Source: UBA2033 sp035345875
GTDB lineage: Bacteria > Spirochaetota > Leptospiria > Leptospirales > Leptospiraceae
Length of the DNA: 64,000 nucleotides
Assembly: GCA_035345875.1 (NCBI GenBank)
Contig: DAORDH010000021.1
Span: 31,495 to 95,494, forward strand
Direction of reading: 5' to 3'
Positions 1 to 8,484 of this stretch are shown here, piece after piece. The notes under the pieces are model-generated. The model was not told the origin of the DNA and did no database searches. It worked only from the letters and a program-made list of their open reading frames with translations. Made by a program: the position numbers and the translations under genes. Every line of letters starts with the position of its first letter. Positions within the stretch are counted from its first letter, which is position 1.

Positions 1-1530
1 AAGGCATTTATCGTATCCGCTAATAATTTAAATACTTCAGATATTTATGGACTTACTGTTGACGGACAGTATGGGATTGGCCCGACTTTTAGTGCAAATC
101 CATTTTATGGTTCACATAGTTTTTTAATTCCATCGGGTATACAAAGTGGCAATATACTTATAGCAAGAGGAAATAGCTCCACAGATACATTTATCCTAAA
201 TTCAACTTCTTTAACACTCTCGACTGGACCGACATTACCTAACTTTATTGATACTCTCGCTGATAGAGGCACGCATAGTATTTTAATTTCAAGTGGAATT
301 AACCAAGGTAATATTTGGCTATTGCATGCAGGAAATAATACTTCACCAACTTCCTTTTACAATCCTGCAACAAATACGTTTTCAACTGGTCCAACTATGC
401 CGGGATTAATCCGATTAAATTCAAAAACTGTTTACCTAGAAACAGGCATTCATGCAGGCAAATATCTTACAATTTACGGATCAAACGTAAAATTCACTAG
501 CCTCTACGATCCGATCAAAAATGCACTCGATGCGAGCAGCATACTACCGTCAGCCGCTGGAGTAGGAGTAAACCGAATTCCTATTACGACAGGGACGAAT
601 GCCGGTAAAATGCTAGTTATCAATGGAGGCAATAATACCAGTTCTCTATTTGATTTTGCGAGTGGGACTTTCACAGCTGGTCCAAACTTAACGGGGGTAA
701 TGGGAAGAAGCCCCGGTCTGTTTACAATTTATGGCGGAACCCAAGACGGAAAGACGTTAGTCGTTCATGGTGGAGGGCTAACAACGACTTCCCTCTACGA
801 TCCAATTGCAAATACATTTAGTGCAGGTCCCGCGCTATCGACTGCCGCACACAATATTACGAATGAGTGTATATTCAAAGTTCCAAGTGGAGCACAGGCT
901 GGAAAGTATTTGATTATTCATGGCAATGTAAGTCAAAATACATCCCTCTATGATCCTTCTACAAATACGTTTGCAGCAGGTCCGACTACCGGTGGGATTA
1001 TCGGACTAGGAGCAACTTGTTTTCCTATTAATTCCGGGGCTAATGCTGGTAAGTTTCTTGTCATTCAAGGATTCAATAGCACTCCGACTAGAGTGTATGA
1101 TCCATCCACGAATTCATTTGCAGCAGGACCAAACCTTACGATTGCCACAACGGCTGGAACATTTTCTATGCCTATTACAAATGGATCTAATAACGGTAAG
1201 GCGCTCGTTATTATTGGAACAGGCAATACTACAAATCTGTATGACCCAACTACGCATACATTTTCAGTAGGACCAAATTTAAGTGGAAGCGCAAGCAGTA
1301 TAGCACCCAGTTCCTATTTGCTTCTCTCGAATGGAGCGAATAAAGACAAATACTGGATTATGCACGGCACTACAAGCTCAATCTACGACCCTAATACAAA
1401 CGCAATCAGCTCTGGTCCAGCTATTCCTGATGGCGGCAGTTTAGCTTTCAACATAACATCAGGATTATTCAACCAAGGCGTTCTTCTAATTACAGGTAGT
1501 GGGAATTTGACTTCTGTTTTGTATCCGTAA
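1..1530 (+). CDS. Kelch-like repeat protein, 5' end cut by window
   Basis: The reading frame is open from base 1 to the stop at 1528-1530, so the first methionine inside the window (322) is internal and the true start lies upstream. About 509 residues are visible. They form about nine degenerate repeats of roughly 48-52 residues, each built around S-L-Y-D-P-x-T-N-T-F-x-A-G-P-x-L followed by a G-K-x-L-V-I-x-G strand, as in Kelch or galactose-oxidase-type beta-propellers. Leptospires encode many such secreted repeat proteins. The signal peptide is not visible, so surface location is inferred. It is followed by a convergent toxin-antitoxin operon. The function is probably binding rather than catalysis, but this is unproven. 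Confidence 0.8.
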   Translation, partial: KAFIVSANNLNTSDIYGLTVDGQYGIGPTFSANPFYGSHSFLIPSGIQSGNILIARGNSSTDTFILNSTSLTLSTGPTLPNFIDTLADRGTHSILISSGINQGNIWLLHAGNNTSPTSFYNPATNTFSTGPTMPGLIRLNSKTVYLETGIHAGKYLTIYGSNVKFTSLYDPIKNALDASSILPSAAGVGVNRIPITTGTNAGKMLVINGGNNTSSLFDFASGTFTAGPNLTGVMGRSPGLFTIYGGTQDGKTLVVHGGGLTTTSLYDPIANTFSAGPALSTAAHNITNECIFKVPSGAQAGKYLIIHGNVSQNTSLYDPSTNTFAAGPTTGGIIGLGATCFPINSGANAGKFLVIQGFNSTPTRVYDPSTNSFAAGPNLTIATTAGTFSMPITNGSNNGKALVIIGTGNTTNLYDPTTHTFSVGPNLSGSASSIAPSSYLLLSNGANKDKYWIMHGTTSSIYDPNTNAISSGPAIPDGGSLAFNITSGLFNQGVLLITGSGNLTSVLYP

Positions 1531-1606
1531 GGAGAACACAATTCGATTCTTAATGTCACTCCCGAAATCCCCTATCGGAACTCTGCATACTATTTAGTTT
1601 GAGAGA

Positions 1607-1629
1607 CCCCCGATAAAAGAACTCGGGGG
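1607..1629. terminator. GC-rich hairpin between convergent genes
   Basis: CCCCCGA (1607-1613) and TCGGGGG (1623-1629) form a perfect 7-bp stem with a 9-nt loop. It lies between the convergent kelch-like gene and higA. A TTTT run at 1637-1640 follows on the plus strand, so it would best stop plus-strand transcripts. The run is short and not directly attached to the stem. Confidence 0.5.
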
Positions 1630-1644
1630 GTGACACTTTTATCT

Positions 1645-2046
1645 CTAAATAAAAACAGCAGGCGATACACCAAATCTCTTGCTGAGTTCTTTTATTTGGC
1701 GAACGTTTAATTCTCGTTTGCCGTTCAATATTTCGGATACTACTCCTTGACTTCCTAGTTGTTTCATATCCTTCTGAGAGAGATTATGCTCTTGCATTAA
1801 ATATTTAAGCACTTCAATAGGTTTAGCATCTATCGGTTTAAAATTTTCTTCTTCATAGGCTTCCACAAGACTTCCTAACATTTCAAGCAATCCAGCAAGA
1901 GGATGGTTTTGTTTGTTTCCAACTTCATCTATTACTAAATCTAAAAGAGAAACAAGTTTATTGTATTCTTTCTTGGAATGAGGAATTGACAAATAATCTT
2001 TCACTTCTTTCCAGCCTGCTTGGATTTTTTCTAATTCTGCAATCAT
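1645..2046 (-). CDS. higA: HigA-type antitoxin, XRE-family HTH
   Basis: This 133-residue protein is the likely antitoxin of a type II HigBA module. It would bind and neutralise the toxin encoded just upstream and repress the shared operon. The C-terminal 45 residues form a helix-turn-helix of the XRE/HTH_3 type: LSQKDMKQLGSQ, then VSEILNGKRELN, then the LSKRFGV helix. The N-terminal 85 residues are acidic and helical, as in HigA proteins that extend ahead of the HTH (PF-style 'MqsA/HigA, DUF-like' arrangement). It starts 3 bp after the toxin stop, so the two are co-transcribed in the toxin-first order typical of higBA. The operator-like palindrome upstream of higB is a plausible binding site. 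Confidence 0.85.
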   Translation of the reverse strand: MIAELEKIQAGWKEVKDYLSIPHSKKEYNKLVSLLDLVIDEVGNKQNHPLAGLLEMLGSLVEAYEEENFKPIDAKPIEVLKYLMQEHNLSQKDMKQLGSQGVVSEILNGKRELNVRQIKELSKRFGVSPAVFI

Positions 2047-2049
2047 ACT

Positions 2050-2340
2050 TTATTTCTCCTTCCATTTATTTTTGTCATATTCAGAGTGAGTGAGAATATC
2101 TCTAATGTAAACTTTTTGCCTATCGTAGTGAATCGCTACTATTAATCTAAAATGGTTTCCATTTACATTGAAAACAGTCAGATTTCCAACCTGATCTACT
2201 GTGCGAAACGTGTGCTTTAATTCATTGAAGTTAAAAAAATCTGATTCTTTTATAATCTTATACCAGCTCTTTAGTGAGCTTTCTGAATTTGGATAATCTA
2301 TTATAAAATCAGAAAGTTTTTTCCAACTAATGATATGCAC
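2050..2340 (-). CDS. higB: HigB-type mRNA interferase toxin
   Basis: This 96-residue protein resembles the HigB branch of the RelE/ParE superfamily, ribosome-dependent mRNA endonucleases. Visible hallmarks are the N-terminal W-x-x-L-x-x-F helix with S-x-L-K-x-W-Y, the strand G-N-x-T-V-F-N-V-x-G-N-x-F-R-L-I, and the C-terminal Y-I-R-D-I-L-T-H-x-E-Y-D-K. The pattern V-Y-I-R-x-I-x-T-H-x-E-Y is characteristic of the family. The start is GTG at 2340; the ATG two bases upstream is out of frame. It precedes higA by 3 bp. The start lies about 46 bp from a 21-bp T tract (transcript sense) and 11 bp from a perfect inverted repeat, so expression may be autoregulated and perhaps tract-length dependent. 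Confidence 0.87.
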   Translation of the reverse strand: MHIISWKKLSDFIIDYPNSESSLKSWYKIIKESDFFNFNELKHTFRTVDQVGNLTVFNVNGNHFRLIVAIHYDRQKVYIRDILTHSEYDKNKWKEK

Positions 2341-2351
2341 ATCTTAAAAAC

Positions 2352-2366
2352 ATCTCATTTTGAGAT
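2352..2366. promoter_or_regulatory. Palindromic operator candidate upstream of higB
   Basis: ATCTCA-TTT-TGAGAT is a perfect inverted repeat with 6-bp arms and a 3-bp centre. It lies 11 bp upstream of the higB GTG. Its position and symmetry fit a HigA-dimer operator, and on the minus strand it also supplies GAGAT as a weak Shine-Dalgarno sequence. Binding is inferred. Confidence 0.5.
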
Positions 2367-2385
2367 TTACGCAAGCATTTTTTGT

Positions 2386-2406
2386 AAAAAAAAAAAAAAA
2401 AAAAAA
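2386..2406. repeat. 21-bp poly(A)/poly(T) homopolymer
   Basis: There are 21 uninterrupted A residues on the plus strand. On the coding (minus) strand this is a T21 tract directly after the polA stop codon and 46 bp before the higB start. It may assist transcription ending after polA, and it sits where the upstream part of a higBA promoter would be. Such tracts are prone to slippage, and sequencing error in its exact length is possible. Confidence 0.95.
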
Positions 2407-5154
2407 TTAATGCGCTTCTTCCCAATTATCACCGAACTTTCCTTGTGCGATAATTGGAACTTTTAATTTAATTGCAGATTCCATTTCTTTTTTTGCGAGT
2501 TCATAAACAGTGTCTTTTTCCTTTTTATGAACTTCAAAAACCAATTCATCATGAACTTGTAAAATCAGTTTCGATTTTAGTTTCTTCTTCTGTAGTTTTT
2601 GATGAATCGAAATCATCGCAAGCTTTATCATATCAGCGCTAGTTCCTTGAATTGGACTATTGATAGCGACTCTCTTTCCTGCTTCTTGTTCTTGTCTTTT
2701 GGTAGATTTTATTTCTGGAATGTATCGTCTTCTTCCAGTGATTGTTTCTACATAACCTTTCTCTTCACAACTAACGCATATATCTTCCATATATTTTTTT
2801 ACACCAGGATATTGATGGAAGTATTTATCGATAAATATTCCAGCGTCTTGTCTTGAGACTTTTAAATTTTGACTGAGACCATAAGCAGTTACTCCGTAAA
2901 TAACAGAAAAGTTTACTATCTTAGCCTTGTTTCTCATCTCAGGTGTGACTTCTTTTGCCGAAACTCCGAATAATGCCTGGGCTGTTTCATTGTGAATATC
3001 TGCATTTTTTTCATAAGCACGAATCATGTTTTTATCATTCGCAAAATGAGCCATAATCCTTAATTCAATTTGAGAATAATCTAGACTGAGAAGTTGGAAC
3101 TCTTTACCATCAGCAATGAATCCGCGACGAATCATCTTTCCTTCTTCATCTTTGATTGGAATATTTTGCAAATTCGGATCTGTAGAAGATAGTCTTCCTG
3201 TTGCAGCTATCGTTTGATTGTAGTTTGTGTGAATCTTTTTAGTTCTAGGATTAATTAATGCCGGCAGAGTATCTATATAGGTTGATTTAAGTTTTGTATA
3301 CTTTCGATGCTCTAGTAAATCTTCAATAATTGGATGCATTCCAAGTAGACTTTCTAGAACACTATGATCTGTTGAATAACCAGACTGTGTTTTCTTTTCA
3401 GCTGGAAGTTTCAAATCTTCAAACAATACTTTCTGTAACTCTTTCGTAGAAGCAATGTTAAAGTTTTTATCTGCATGAATGTGGATTCGTTTTTCTAGCT
3501 TTTCAATTTCCTTCTGAAACTTTGTTGATAAATCTTTGAAATATTTTTCATCAATCCGAACACCTTGCATTTCCATGTCTAATAAGACTGGCATCAGGGG
3601 CATTTCCATTTGATAAAAAGTATTTTCCGACTCACTTATCTTTAATTCTTTTTTAAGTTTATTATACAAACGAAACGTTATATCCGCATCTTCTGCTGCA
3701 TACTCTGTAACTCGATCCGGATCAATGTTAAAAAGTTCTTGTTTCTTTCTACCTGTTCCGACCAATTCATCATAAGTGATGGTTTTGTAATTTAAATAGT
3801 CCTCTGCTAAATCATCCATTCCATGTCTTCGGATACTAGGTCTTATGCAGTAGCTGGCTAACATTGTATCAAAGCTTACATTTTCAAGATCAATTCCATG
3901 ATTTTTTAAGACAATCATGTCATATTTTATATTTTGACCTACTTTCTCTATCTTTGAATTTTCTAGTAGCGGCTTAATGTGATTTATCACTAAATCTAAA
4001 CCCAAGCATCCCGAAGCAAATAAAGACTGACTGTATGCGATAGGAATATAATAACCAACTTCTTCCTCTTTACTTAAAGCAATCCCTAATAACTCTGCAC
4101 GCATAGGATCTACCGAAGTCGTCTCAGTATCCACGCAAATCACTTTTGCCTTTTGAAATTCTTTTACTAGCTTTACTAACTCGGACTCTGTTTTAATTCG
4201 AGAATACTTTCCGTTAGCCGCTTTCGTATTTTCCTTATTAGGTTCAATTTCACTCTTGACTGGTGTAGTATCTGGTTTAATTCCTGCTTGTTTTGCAAGA
4301 TCTGTATAGAGTCGATTATAGCCTCTTTCTTTGAGCTTGATAATTTTATCTGAAGCAAGATAATCAGGAAGGATAAGATCATCTAAAGTTTCTTTTATAG
4401 TTAAATCAATTTTTAGAGTAGCCAGTTCTCTAGATAGAAATGCATTGTCTTTATTCTTCTCTAATTTTTCTTTAAGAGATGGATTTTTTATTTGAGAAAG
4501 ATTTTTATAAATTCCTTCTAACGTTTTATACTCAGCAATTAATTTTGCAGCACCTTTTTCTCCAATTCCATTTACACCTGGAATGTTATCCGAACTATCC
4601 CCAACAATTCCCATATAGTCTGTGACTTGATCGGGTGTTATACCAATATTTTCAAAAACCCATTTTTCATCTATCTCTGTAAACTCGGTAGCTCCCTTCG
4701 TTCCTCGATACATTTTTATATTTGGATTTAAAGTTTGGTATAAATCTTTATCACCCGAAAAGATTAAGACTTCATTTTTCTTATTCCCATACTTTTTGCA
4801 TAACGTCCCAATAATATCATCCGCCTCTTGCCCAGCTATTTGCATAACAGGAAATCCAAGCTCTCGGCTAATCTCGATTACCTCTCCAACTTGTGGCTTT
4901 AGATCTTCAGGCATAGGCTTTCTCTGTGCTTTATAAGCATCAAATAACTTAGAACGCTCTAGTGGAGTTCCTGGATCAAAAGGAAGAGCAATATGTGTTG
5001 GCTTAAAGTCATTGATAATTTTAAAAAGCATTTTAAAAAAACCAAATACTGCACCACTTGGTTTTCCTGTGAGAGAGTTTGTTAAATTTGCAGACTGAAA
5101 GGCAAAATAAGCCCGGAACACAAATGCATGACCATCGATAATGATTAATTTCAT
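2407..5154 (-). CDS. polA: DNA polymerase I
   Basis: This 915-residue, full-length Pol I carries all three activities. Residues 1-290 are the 5'-nuclease (flap) domain with IIDGHAFVFRAYFAF and the acidic DKD and GDSSDNIPG sites. Residues about 320-510 are the 3'-5' proofreading domain, with Exo I D-T-E (near 341), Exo II G-Q-N-I-K-Y-D and Exo III Y-A-A-E-D all intact, so proofreading should be active. The polymerase domain has motif A DYSQIELR (near 691), motif B RNKAKIVNFSVIYG (near 743) and motif C QVHDELV (near 868). The nucleotide-selecting position in motif B is Phe, as in E. coli. It acts in Okazaki-fragment maturation and gap repair. The stop is followed directly by the T21 tract. The start is 1 bp after the upstream glycosyltransferase stop. 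Confidence 0.98.
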   Translation of the reverse strand: MKLIIIDGHAFVFRAYFAFQSANLTNSLTGKPSGAVFGFFKMLFKIINDFKPTHIALPFDPGTPLERSKLFDAYKAQRKPMPEDLKPQVGEVIEISRELGFPVMQIAGQEADDIIGTLCKKYGNKKNEVLIFSGDKDLYQTLNPNIKMYRGTKGATEFTEIDEKWVFENIGITPDQVTDYMGIVGDSSDNIPGVNGIGEKGAAKLIAEYKTLEGIYKNLSQIKNPSLKEKLEKNKDNAFLSRELATLKIDLTIKETLDDLILPDYLASDKIIKLKERGYNRLYTDLAKQAGIKPDTTPVKSEIEPNKENTKAANGKYSRIKTESELVKLVKEFQKAKVICVDTETTSVDPMRAELLGIALSKEEEVGYYIPIAYSQSLFASGCLGLDLVINHIKPLLENSKIEKVGQNIKYDMIVLKNHGIDLENVSFDTMLASYCIRPSIRRHGMDDLAEDYLNYKTITYDELVGTGRKKQELFNIDPDRVTEYAAEDADITFRLYNKLKKELKISESENTFYQMEMPLMPVLLDMEMQGVRIDEKYFKDLSTKFQKEIEKLEKRIHIHADKNFNIASTKELQKVLFEDLKLPAEKKTQSGYSTDHSVLESLLGMHPIIEDLLEHRKYTKLKSTYIDTLPALINPRTKKIHTNYNQTIAATGRLSSTDPNLQNIPIKDEEGKMIRRGFIADGKEFQLLSLDYSQIELRIMAHFANDKNMIRAYEKNADIHNETAQALFGVSAKEVTPEMRNKAKIVNFSVIYGVTAYGLSQNLKVSRQDAGIFIDKYFHQYPGVKKYMEDICVSCEEKGYVETITGRRRYIPEIKSTKRQEQEAGKRVAINSPIQGTSADMIKLAMISIHQKLQKKKLKSKLILQVHDELVFEVHKKEKDTVYELAKKEMESAIKLKVPIIAQGKFGDNWEEAH

Positions 5155-5155
5155 A

Positions 5156-6238
5156 TTAGTTGCCTATAAGTGATGTATATACTTGAATTGTTTTCTGAAT
5201 TGTATTTTCAACCGAGAAAGCTTTTACACTTTCTTTATTTCGCTTTCCATATTCTTTACGGAGAGTTTTACTTTCAATTAATTTCTTATAATGAGCGGCT
5301 AATCTAGTGTAATCGCCAACCGGTGCCAGCAATGATCCATTGCCATCTTCCAACATTTCTGAAATTCCACCACCAGTCGTTGCAATAATAGGCAATTCAT
5401 TTGCCATTGCATCCAATACAGAAGTTCCTAAACCCTCTTCTTTTGATGTTAAAGTAAATACATCAAAAAAGGCATAAAAATCTTTTATATCATTTCTAAA
5501 TCCTGTAAAAACTACTTTGTCCGAAATTCCAAGTTCCATTACTAAATTTTTAAGTTTAGTTTCTAATTCTCCTGCTCCTACTAAAAAGAAAATAAACTTT
5601 TTCTCTGTTTGGATAAGCGCTATTGAACGAAGCATTGTTTCATGATCTTTATGATCAACAAGAGCTGCTACATTTCCAATGATAACCGTATCAGAAGGAA
5701 TATTAAATTCTTTTAGCAGTTTATTTCGATTACCCGCTTCTTTAAATTTATTTAAATCAATGCCACTGTAAACTGTAACAACTTTTTCGGGACGAACTCC
5801 ATCCTCAATCAATACCTCTTTGATTCGATTCGATACAGTTAAAAAATAATCTATTCGTTTCGAATAATACTTCCTTAGACTCAGAGGATTTTTATTTATA
5901 TGAAAATCCACTCTTCTAGAAACAACTAATTTGGGAGAAGGAAAAAAGAATTTCGCAAGTAGAGCCAAACCATGAGTAGCTCCTGTATGTGTATGAATTA
6001 ATTTAACTTGATTTTCCTTTGCAATTTTTGCTATTTTATATGCAGCAATCAAATCATATTCGCCCTTCATTTTTATAGGAAAAAATTTAACTTTTTCAGA
6101 AATCCGAGACTCCAATTCAGAATTTGGTTGTCCAATTAAAATTTGCGGAATCTTTCTCTCTGCTAAACCGCAAACTAAATAATAAAGTTGTTGTTCCCCG
6201 CCTCTCCATGTTCTCGAATTATTTAAGTGCAATATCAT
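5156..6238 (-). CDS. Glycosyltransferase family 4 (GT-B fold)
   Basis: This 360-residue retaining glycosyltransferase is probably of family GT4. The N-terminal acceptor domain opens with HLNNSRTWRGGEQQLYYL, and IHTHTGATHG lies near residue 90. The C-terminal nucleotide-sugar domain has V-Y-S-G-I-D-L-N-K-F, the G-N-V-A-A-L-V-D-H-K-D-H phosphate loop and the E-E-G-L-G-T-S-V-L-D donor motif (the E-x7-E/D signature) near residue 270. No transmembrane segment is seen, so it likely acts at the inner face of the cytoplasmic membrane on lipid A, LPS or glycolipid acceptors. It ends 1 bp before polA and follows the type III polyketide synthase by 60 bp. Donor and acceptor cannot be told from sequence. 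Confidence 0.88.
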   Translation of the reverse strand: MILHLNNSRTWRGGEQQLYYLVCGLAERKIPQILIGQPNSELESRISEKVKFFPIKMKGEYDLIAAYKIAKIAKENQVKLIHTHTGATHGLALLAKFFFPSPKLVVSRRVDFHINKNPLSLRKYYSKRIDYFLTVSNRIKEVLIEDGVRPEKVVTVYSGIDLNKFKEAGNRNKLLKEFNIPSDTVIIGNVAALVDHKDHETMLRSIALIQTEKKFIFFLVGAGELETKLKNLVMELGISDKVVFTGFRNDIKDFYAFFDVFTLTSKEEGLGTSVLDAMANELPIIATTGGGISEMLEDGNGSLLAPVGDYTRLAAHYKKLIESKTLRKEYGKRNKESVKAFSVENTIQKTIQVYTSLIGN

Positions 6239-6298
6239 AATAGCCTATCAAATATTTTATTTATTTTTATTCTGCTTTATTGAAATGATGATAAGAAT

Positions 6299-7351
6299 TC
6301 ACGTTGTTTGAAATAAAACTATATCAGATGAAAAACCCGGACCCATAGCCGAGAAAAGTCCATACTCACCACTCTGAAACTTTTGTTCTTTTAAAAACTC
6401 TTCAATTACAAATAAAATTGTAGGAGATGAAACATTCCCAAATTCTTGTAAAACCTTCATAGAATAATAGAATTGATCCTCGCTTACGTCCAGAGCCTGC
6501 GAAAATGCTTCTAAAACTTTTGCTCCACCAGGATGAAACAGATAATGCTTTATAGCATCCTTTGCTAATTTGTTTTGCTCCAAAAATTGATTATAAAAAT
6601 CTAAATAATTTTTGGTAATAAGACCTGGAATAGATTTATCGAAAACCACTTGCAAACCATCCATCTCGATTTCCCAACCCATAACATCTAAAGAATTTCT
6701 CCACTTTCTAGATGCGTTAGTTTCTATCTTAATAGACTGATCCTTTTTCTTGCCAGAGATTATCATAGAACCAGAACCATCCGAGAATAATGAAAGTGCA
6801 ATTAGGTTTGCTTTTCTTTTATCAGCTGGACGAAACGTTAGTGTGCAAGTCTCTACGGTTATAAGTAAAATATTTTTATCTGGATAAAGTTTTGATAATT
6901 CTCCAGCCCGAGCAATTCCGTTTGCACCACCCGCGCAACCCAAACCAATAATTGGAATCCGTTTTACATCCGTAGATAAGCCTAATAAATCAATAAGCGG
7001 AGCATCGAGTGTGGGTGTTACAAAACCGGAACTTGTGACTAAGATAATGATATCAATTTCTTTAGGTAAAAGATTTGCTTGTTCAATAGCAAGTTTTGCT
7101 GAATTAAATGCGAGATCTCTTGCATGAATAACAAATAATTCATTTTTCTCTTTGAATGTTTTAGTTTCTCCATACCAAGAAATATCTTTAAGGACAGGTC
7201 TAGTCTTTATTTTAGAATTTTCAAATACAGGTAGATATTTATCTACATCTAGATTCGAGTTTCTAAATACAGCTTTTGCAAACTCTCTAACATCTTCTTG
7301 TTTCACATTTGTAGAAGGAGTGGATTTTGCAACTGAGTGAATGTAACTCAT
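6299..7351 (-). CDS. Type III polyketide synthase (chalcone/stilbene synthase family)
   Basis: This 350-residue thiolase-fold enzyme makes polyketides by iterative decarboxylative condensation of malonyl-CoA on an acyl-CoA starter. The catalytic triad is intact: Cys139 in GLGCAGG, His273 in YLFHPGG and Asn306 in FGNVSSPT. The G-F-V-T-P-T-L-D motif near 109 and the C-terminal GPGFSSDIV loop match bacterial type III PKS of the alkylpyrone/alkylresorcinol (ArsB, PKS11/18) type. These use long fatty-acyl starters to make phenolic or pyrone lipids. No dedicated methyltransferase or hydroxylase lies next to it. The neighbours are a glycosyltransferase downstream and an RsbW-like ATPase 38 bp upstream. 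The product is unknown. Confidence 0.9.
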   Translation of the reverse strand: MSYIHSVAKSTPSTNVKQEDVREFAKAVFRNSNLDVDKYLPVFENSKIKTRPVLKDISWYGETKTFKEKNELFVIHARDLAFNSAKLAIEQANLLPKEIDIIILVTSSGFVTPTLDAPLIDLLGLSTDVKRIPIIGLGCAGGANGIARAGELSKLYPDKNILLITVETCTLTFRPADKRKANLIALSLFSDGSGSMIISGKKKDQSIKIETNASRKWRNSLDVMGWEIEMDGLQVVFDKSIPGLITKNYLDFYNQFLEQNKLAKDAIKHYLFHPGGAKVLEAFSQALDVSEDQFYYSMKVLQEFGNVSSPTILFVIEEFLKEQKFQSGEYGLFSAMGPGFSSDIVLFQTT

Positions 7352-7389
7352 AAGAATTACATAGAAAATTAGATTTATAAAATTGGAAA

Positions 7390-7968
7390 TTAGTTTTTAT
7401 TTTTAGATTCTGCGTTGAATTCTAATTCAACTATAGAGCCATTTATTTTATTTTCGAGAGGATTGTCGGTAATTGTTTCATTGTTGTGGTATAGAATCTT
7501 TACAGTATCCATCAGACTGCGAATAATTTTCAAACCTTTTCCCATATTCTTGTGCGTCTTATTAACTCCACCAAAAGGAAGCTGTCCTGCACTTGAGGAT
7601 TGATGCTCTTTAATATCATCTAGATAATGATCTAGATTCTTAGGAGATTCATAGGAATCATTCACTGTTTCACTTATCTTTAGGCCTTTTCCATAATCGA
7701 GTATAAAAAGTGTAAACTTGGAATCAACAATCCTCCAGCGGCAAATGATTGTTTCTTCACTTTGATTGGAAACATTTGCAGTAATTGAATTAGTGAGAGC
7801 TTCGTCAGCTGCTAGAATGATTTGAGATATATCATCTTCACCAAAAGAGTTAAGCATGAGAGTTTTTCTAAGTTCTTTTCGAAAATAACGAACCGACTCC
7901 ATGTCAGGAGGAAGAAACATTACAAAGGAATTATCGGCAACTTGGATCAATAAGTCTTTTTCTGACAT
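7390..7968 (-). CDS. RsbW/SpoIIAB-like ATP-binding regulator
   Basis: This 192-residue HATPase_c protein is of the anti-sigma-factor serine-kinase class. The N-box A-D-E-A-L-T-N-S-I (near 69), the G1 box D-Y-G-K-G-L and the G2 box G-K-G-L-K-I-I-R-S-L-M are all present, so it should bind ATP. In RsbW-type systems such proteins phosphorylate a STAS partner on Ser and sequester a sigma factor or other target. The STAS and SpoIIE proteins elsewhere in the window are possible partners, though none is adjacent. The loop between G1 and G2 (about residues 115-150) is longer than in RsbW and carries H-L-D-D-I and S-S-S-A-G-Q-L-P-F-G-G. It lies 38 bp upstream of the polyketide synthase gene. Confidence 0.85.
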   Translation of the reverse strand: MSEKDLLIQVADNSFVMFLPPDMESVRYFRKELRKTLMLNSFGEDDISQIILAADEALTNSITANVSNQSEETIICRWRIVDSKFTLFILDYGKGLKISETVNDSYESPKNLDHYLDDIKEHQSSSAGQLPFGGVNKTHKNMGKGLKIIRSLMDTVKILYHNNETITDNPLENKINGSIVELEFNAESKNKN

Positions 7969-8052
7969 AATTTATCTTTTCACTCTCACCATAGCCGAAT
8001 TTTCATATAAATTTAACATAGTCTATATTATAATCAATATAATTTTTATTTT

Positions 8053-8484
8053 CTAAGCCTTTTTATTTAGTTCCATCTCAATGTGTTCAATTCCTGCATC
8101 TAAAAAAATTTCCCCCTTTGCGATGAATCCATGCTTCTGATAAAAGGTCAGGGCACTCAATTGAGCATACAAATAGACGTTTGATTCTAACTCATTCAAA
8201 CATTTAGTCAATAAATTTTTTACCAACGCACTTCCAATGCCTAACTTTCTGTAATCTCTTAACACAGAAAATCTTTCTAATTTAATACCTTTATCTGTTT
8301 TACGCATCCTTGCAGTTCCTACAGGACTATCTTGATAATACGCTAAAATATGAATCGATTCATCCTCGAACTCATCATACTCCTCAGAGAGAAGAACTTT
8401 CTGCTCCTCTACAAAAACTTTCTTACGTATAGAAAAAGCAATATCCAATTCTTCTTTGGAAACTATATCCCGAACTACAATCAT
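8053..8484 (-). CDS. GNAT-family N-acetyltransferase
   Basis: This 143-residue single-domain GNAT protein has the acetyl-CoA pyrophosphate loop R-D-Y-R-K-L-G-I-G-S-A-L-V (near 77-89, the R-x-x-G-x-G/A motif). It also has the N-terminal I-R-K-K-V-F-V-E-E-Q-x-V motif and the C-terminal A-L-T-F-Y-Q-K-H-G-F strand-helix. This combination resembles the YjcF/ElaA-like branch of small acetyltransferases with unknown amine substrates. The ATG overlaps the pyrD stop as ATGA (8481-8484), so translation is probably coupled. A role in pyrimidine synthesis is not implied, because GNAT genes are often passengers in operons. Confidence 0.87.
   Translation of the reverse strand: MIVVRDIVSKEELDIAFSIRKKVFVEEQKVLLSEEYDEFEDESIHILAYYQDSPVGTARMRKTDKGIKLERFSVLRDYRKLGIGSALVKNLLTKCLNELESNVYLYAQLSALTFYQKHGFIAKGEIFLDAGIEHIEMELNKKA

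Noticed and set aside
1043..1270. 75-codon plus-strand frame inside the kelch-like gene
   Set aside because: Out-of-frame shadow of the repeat protein.
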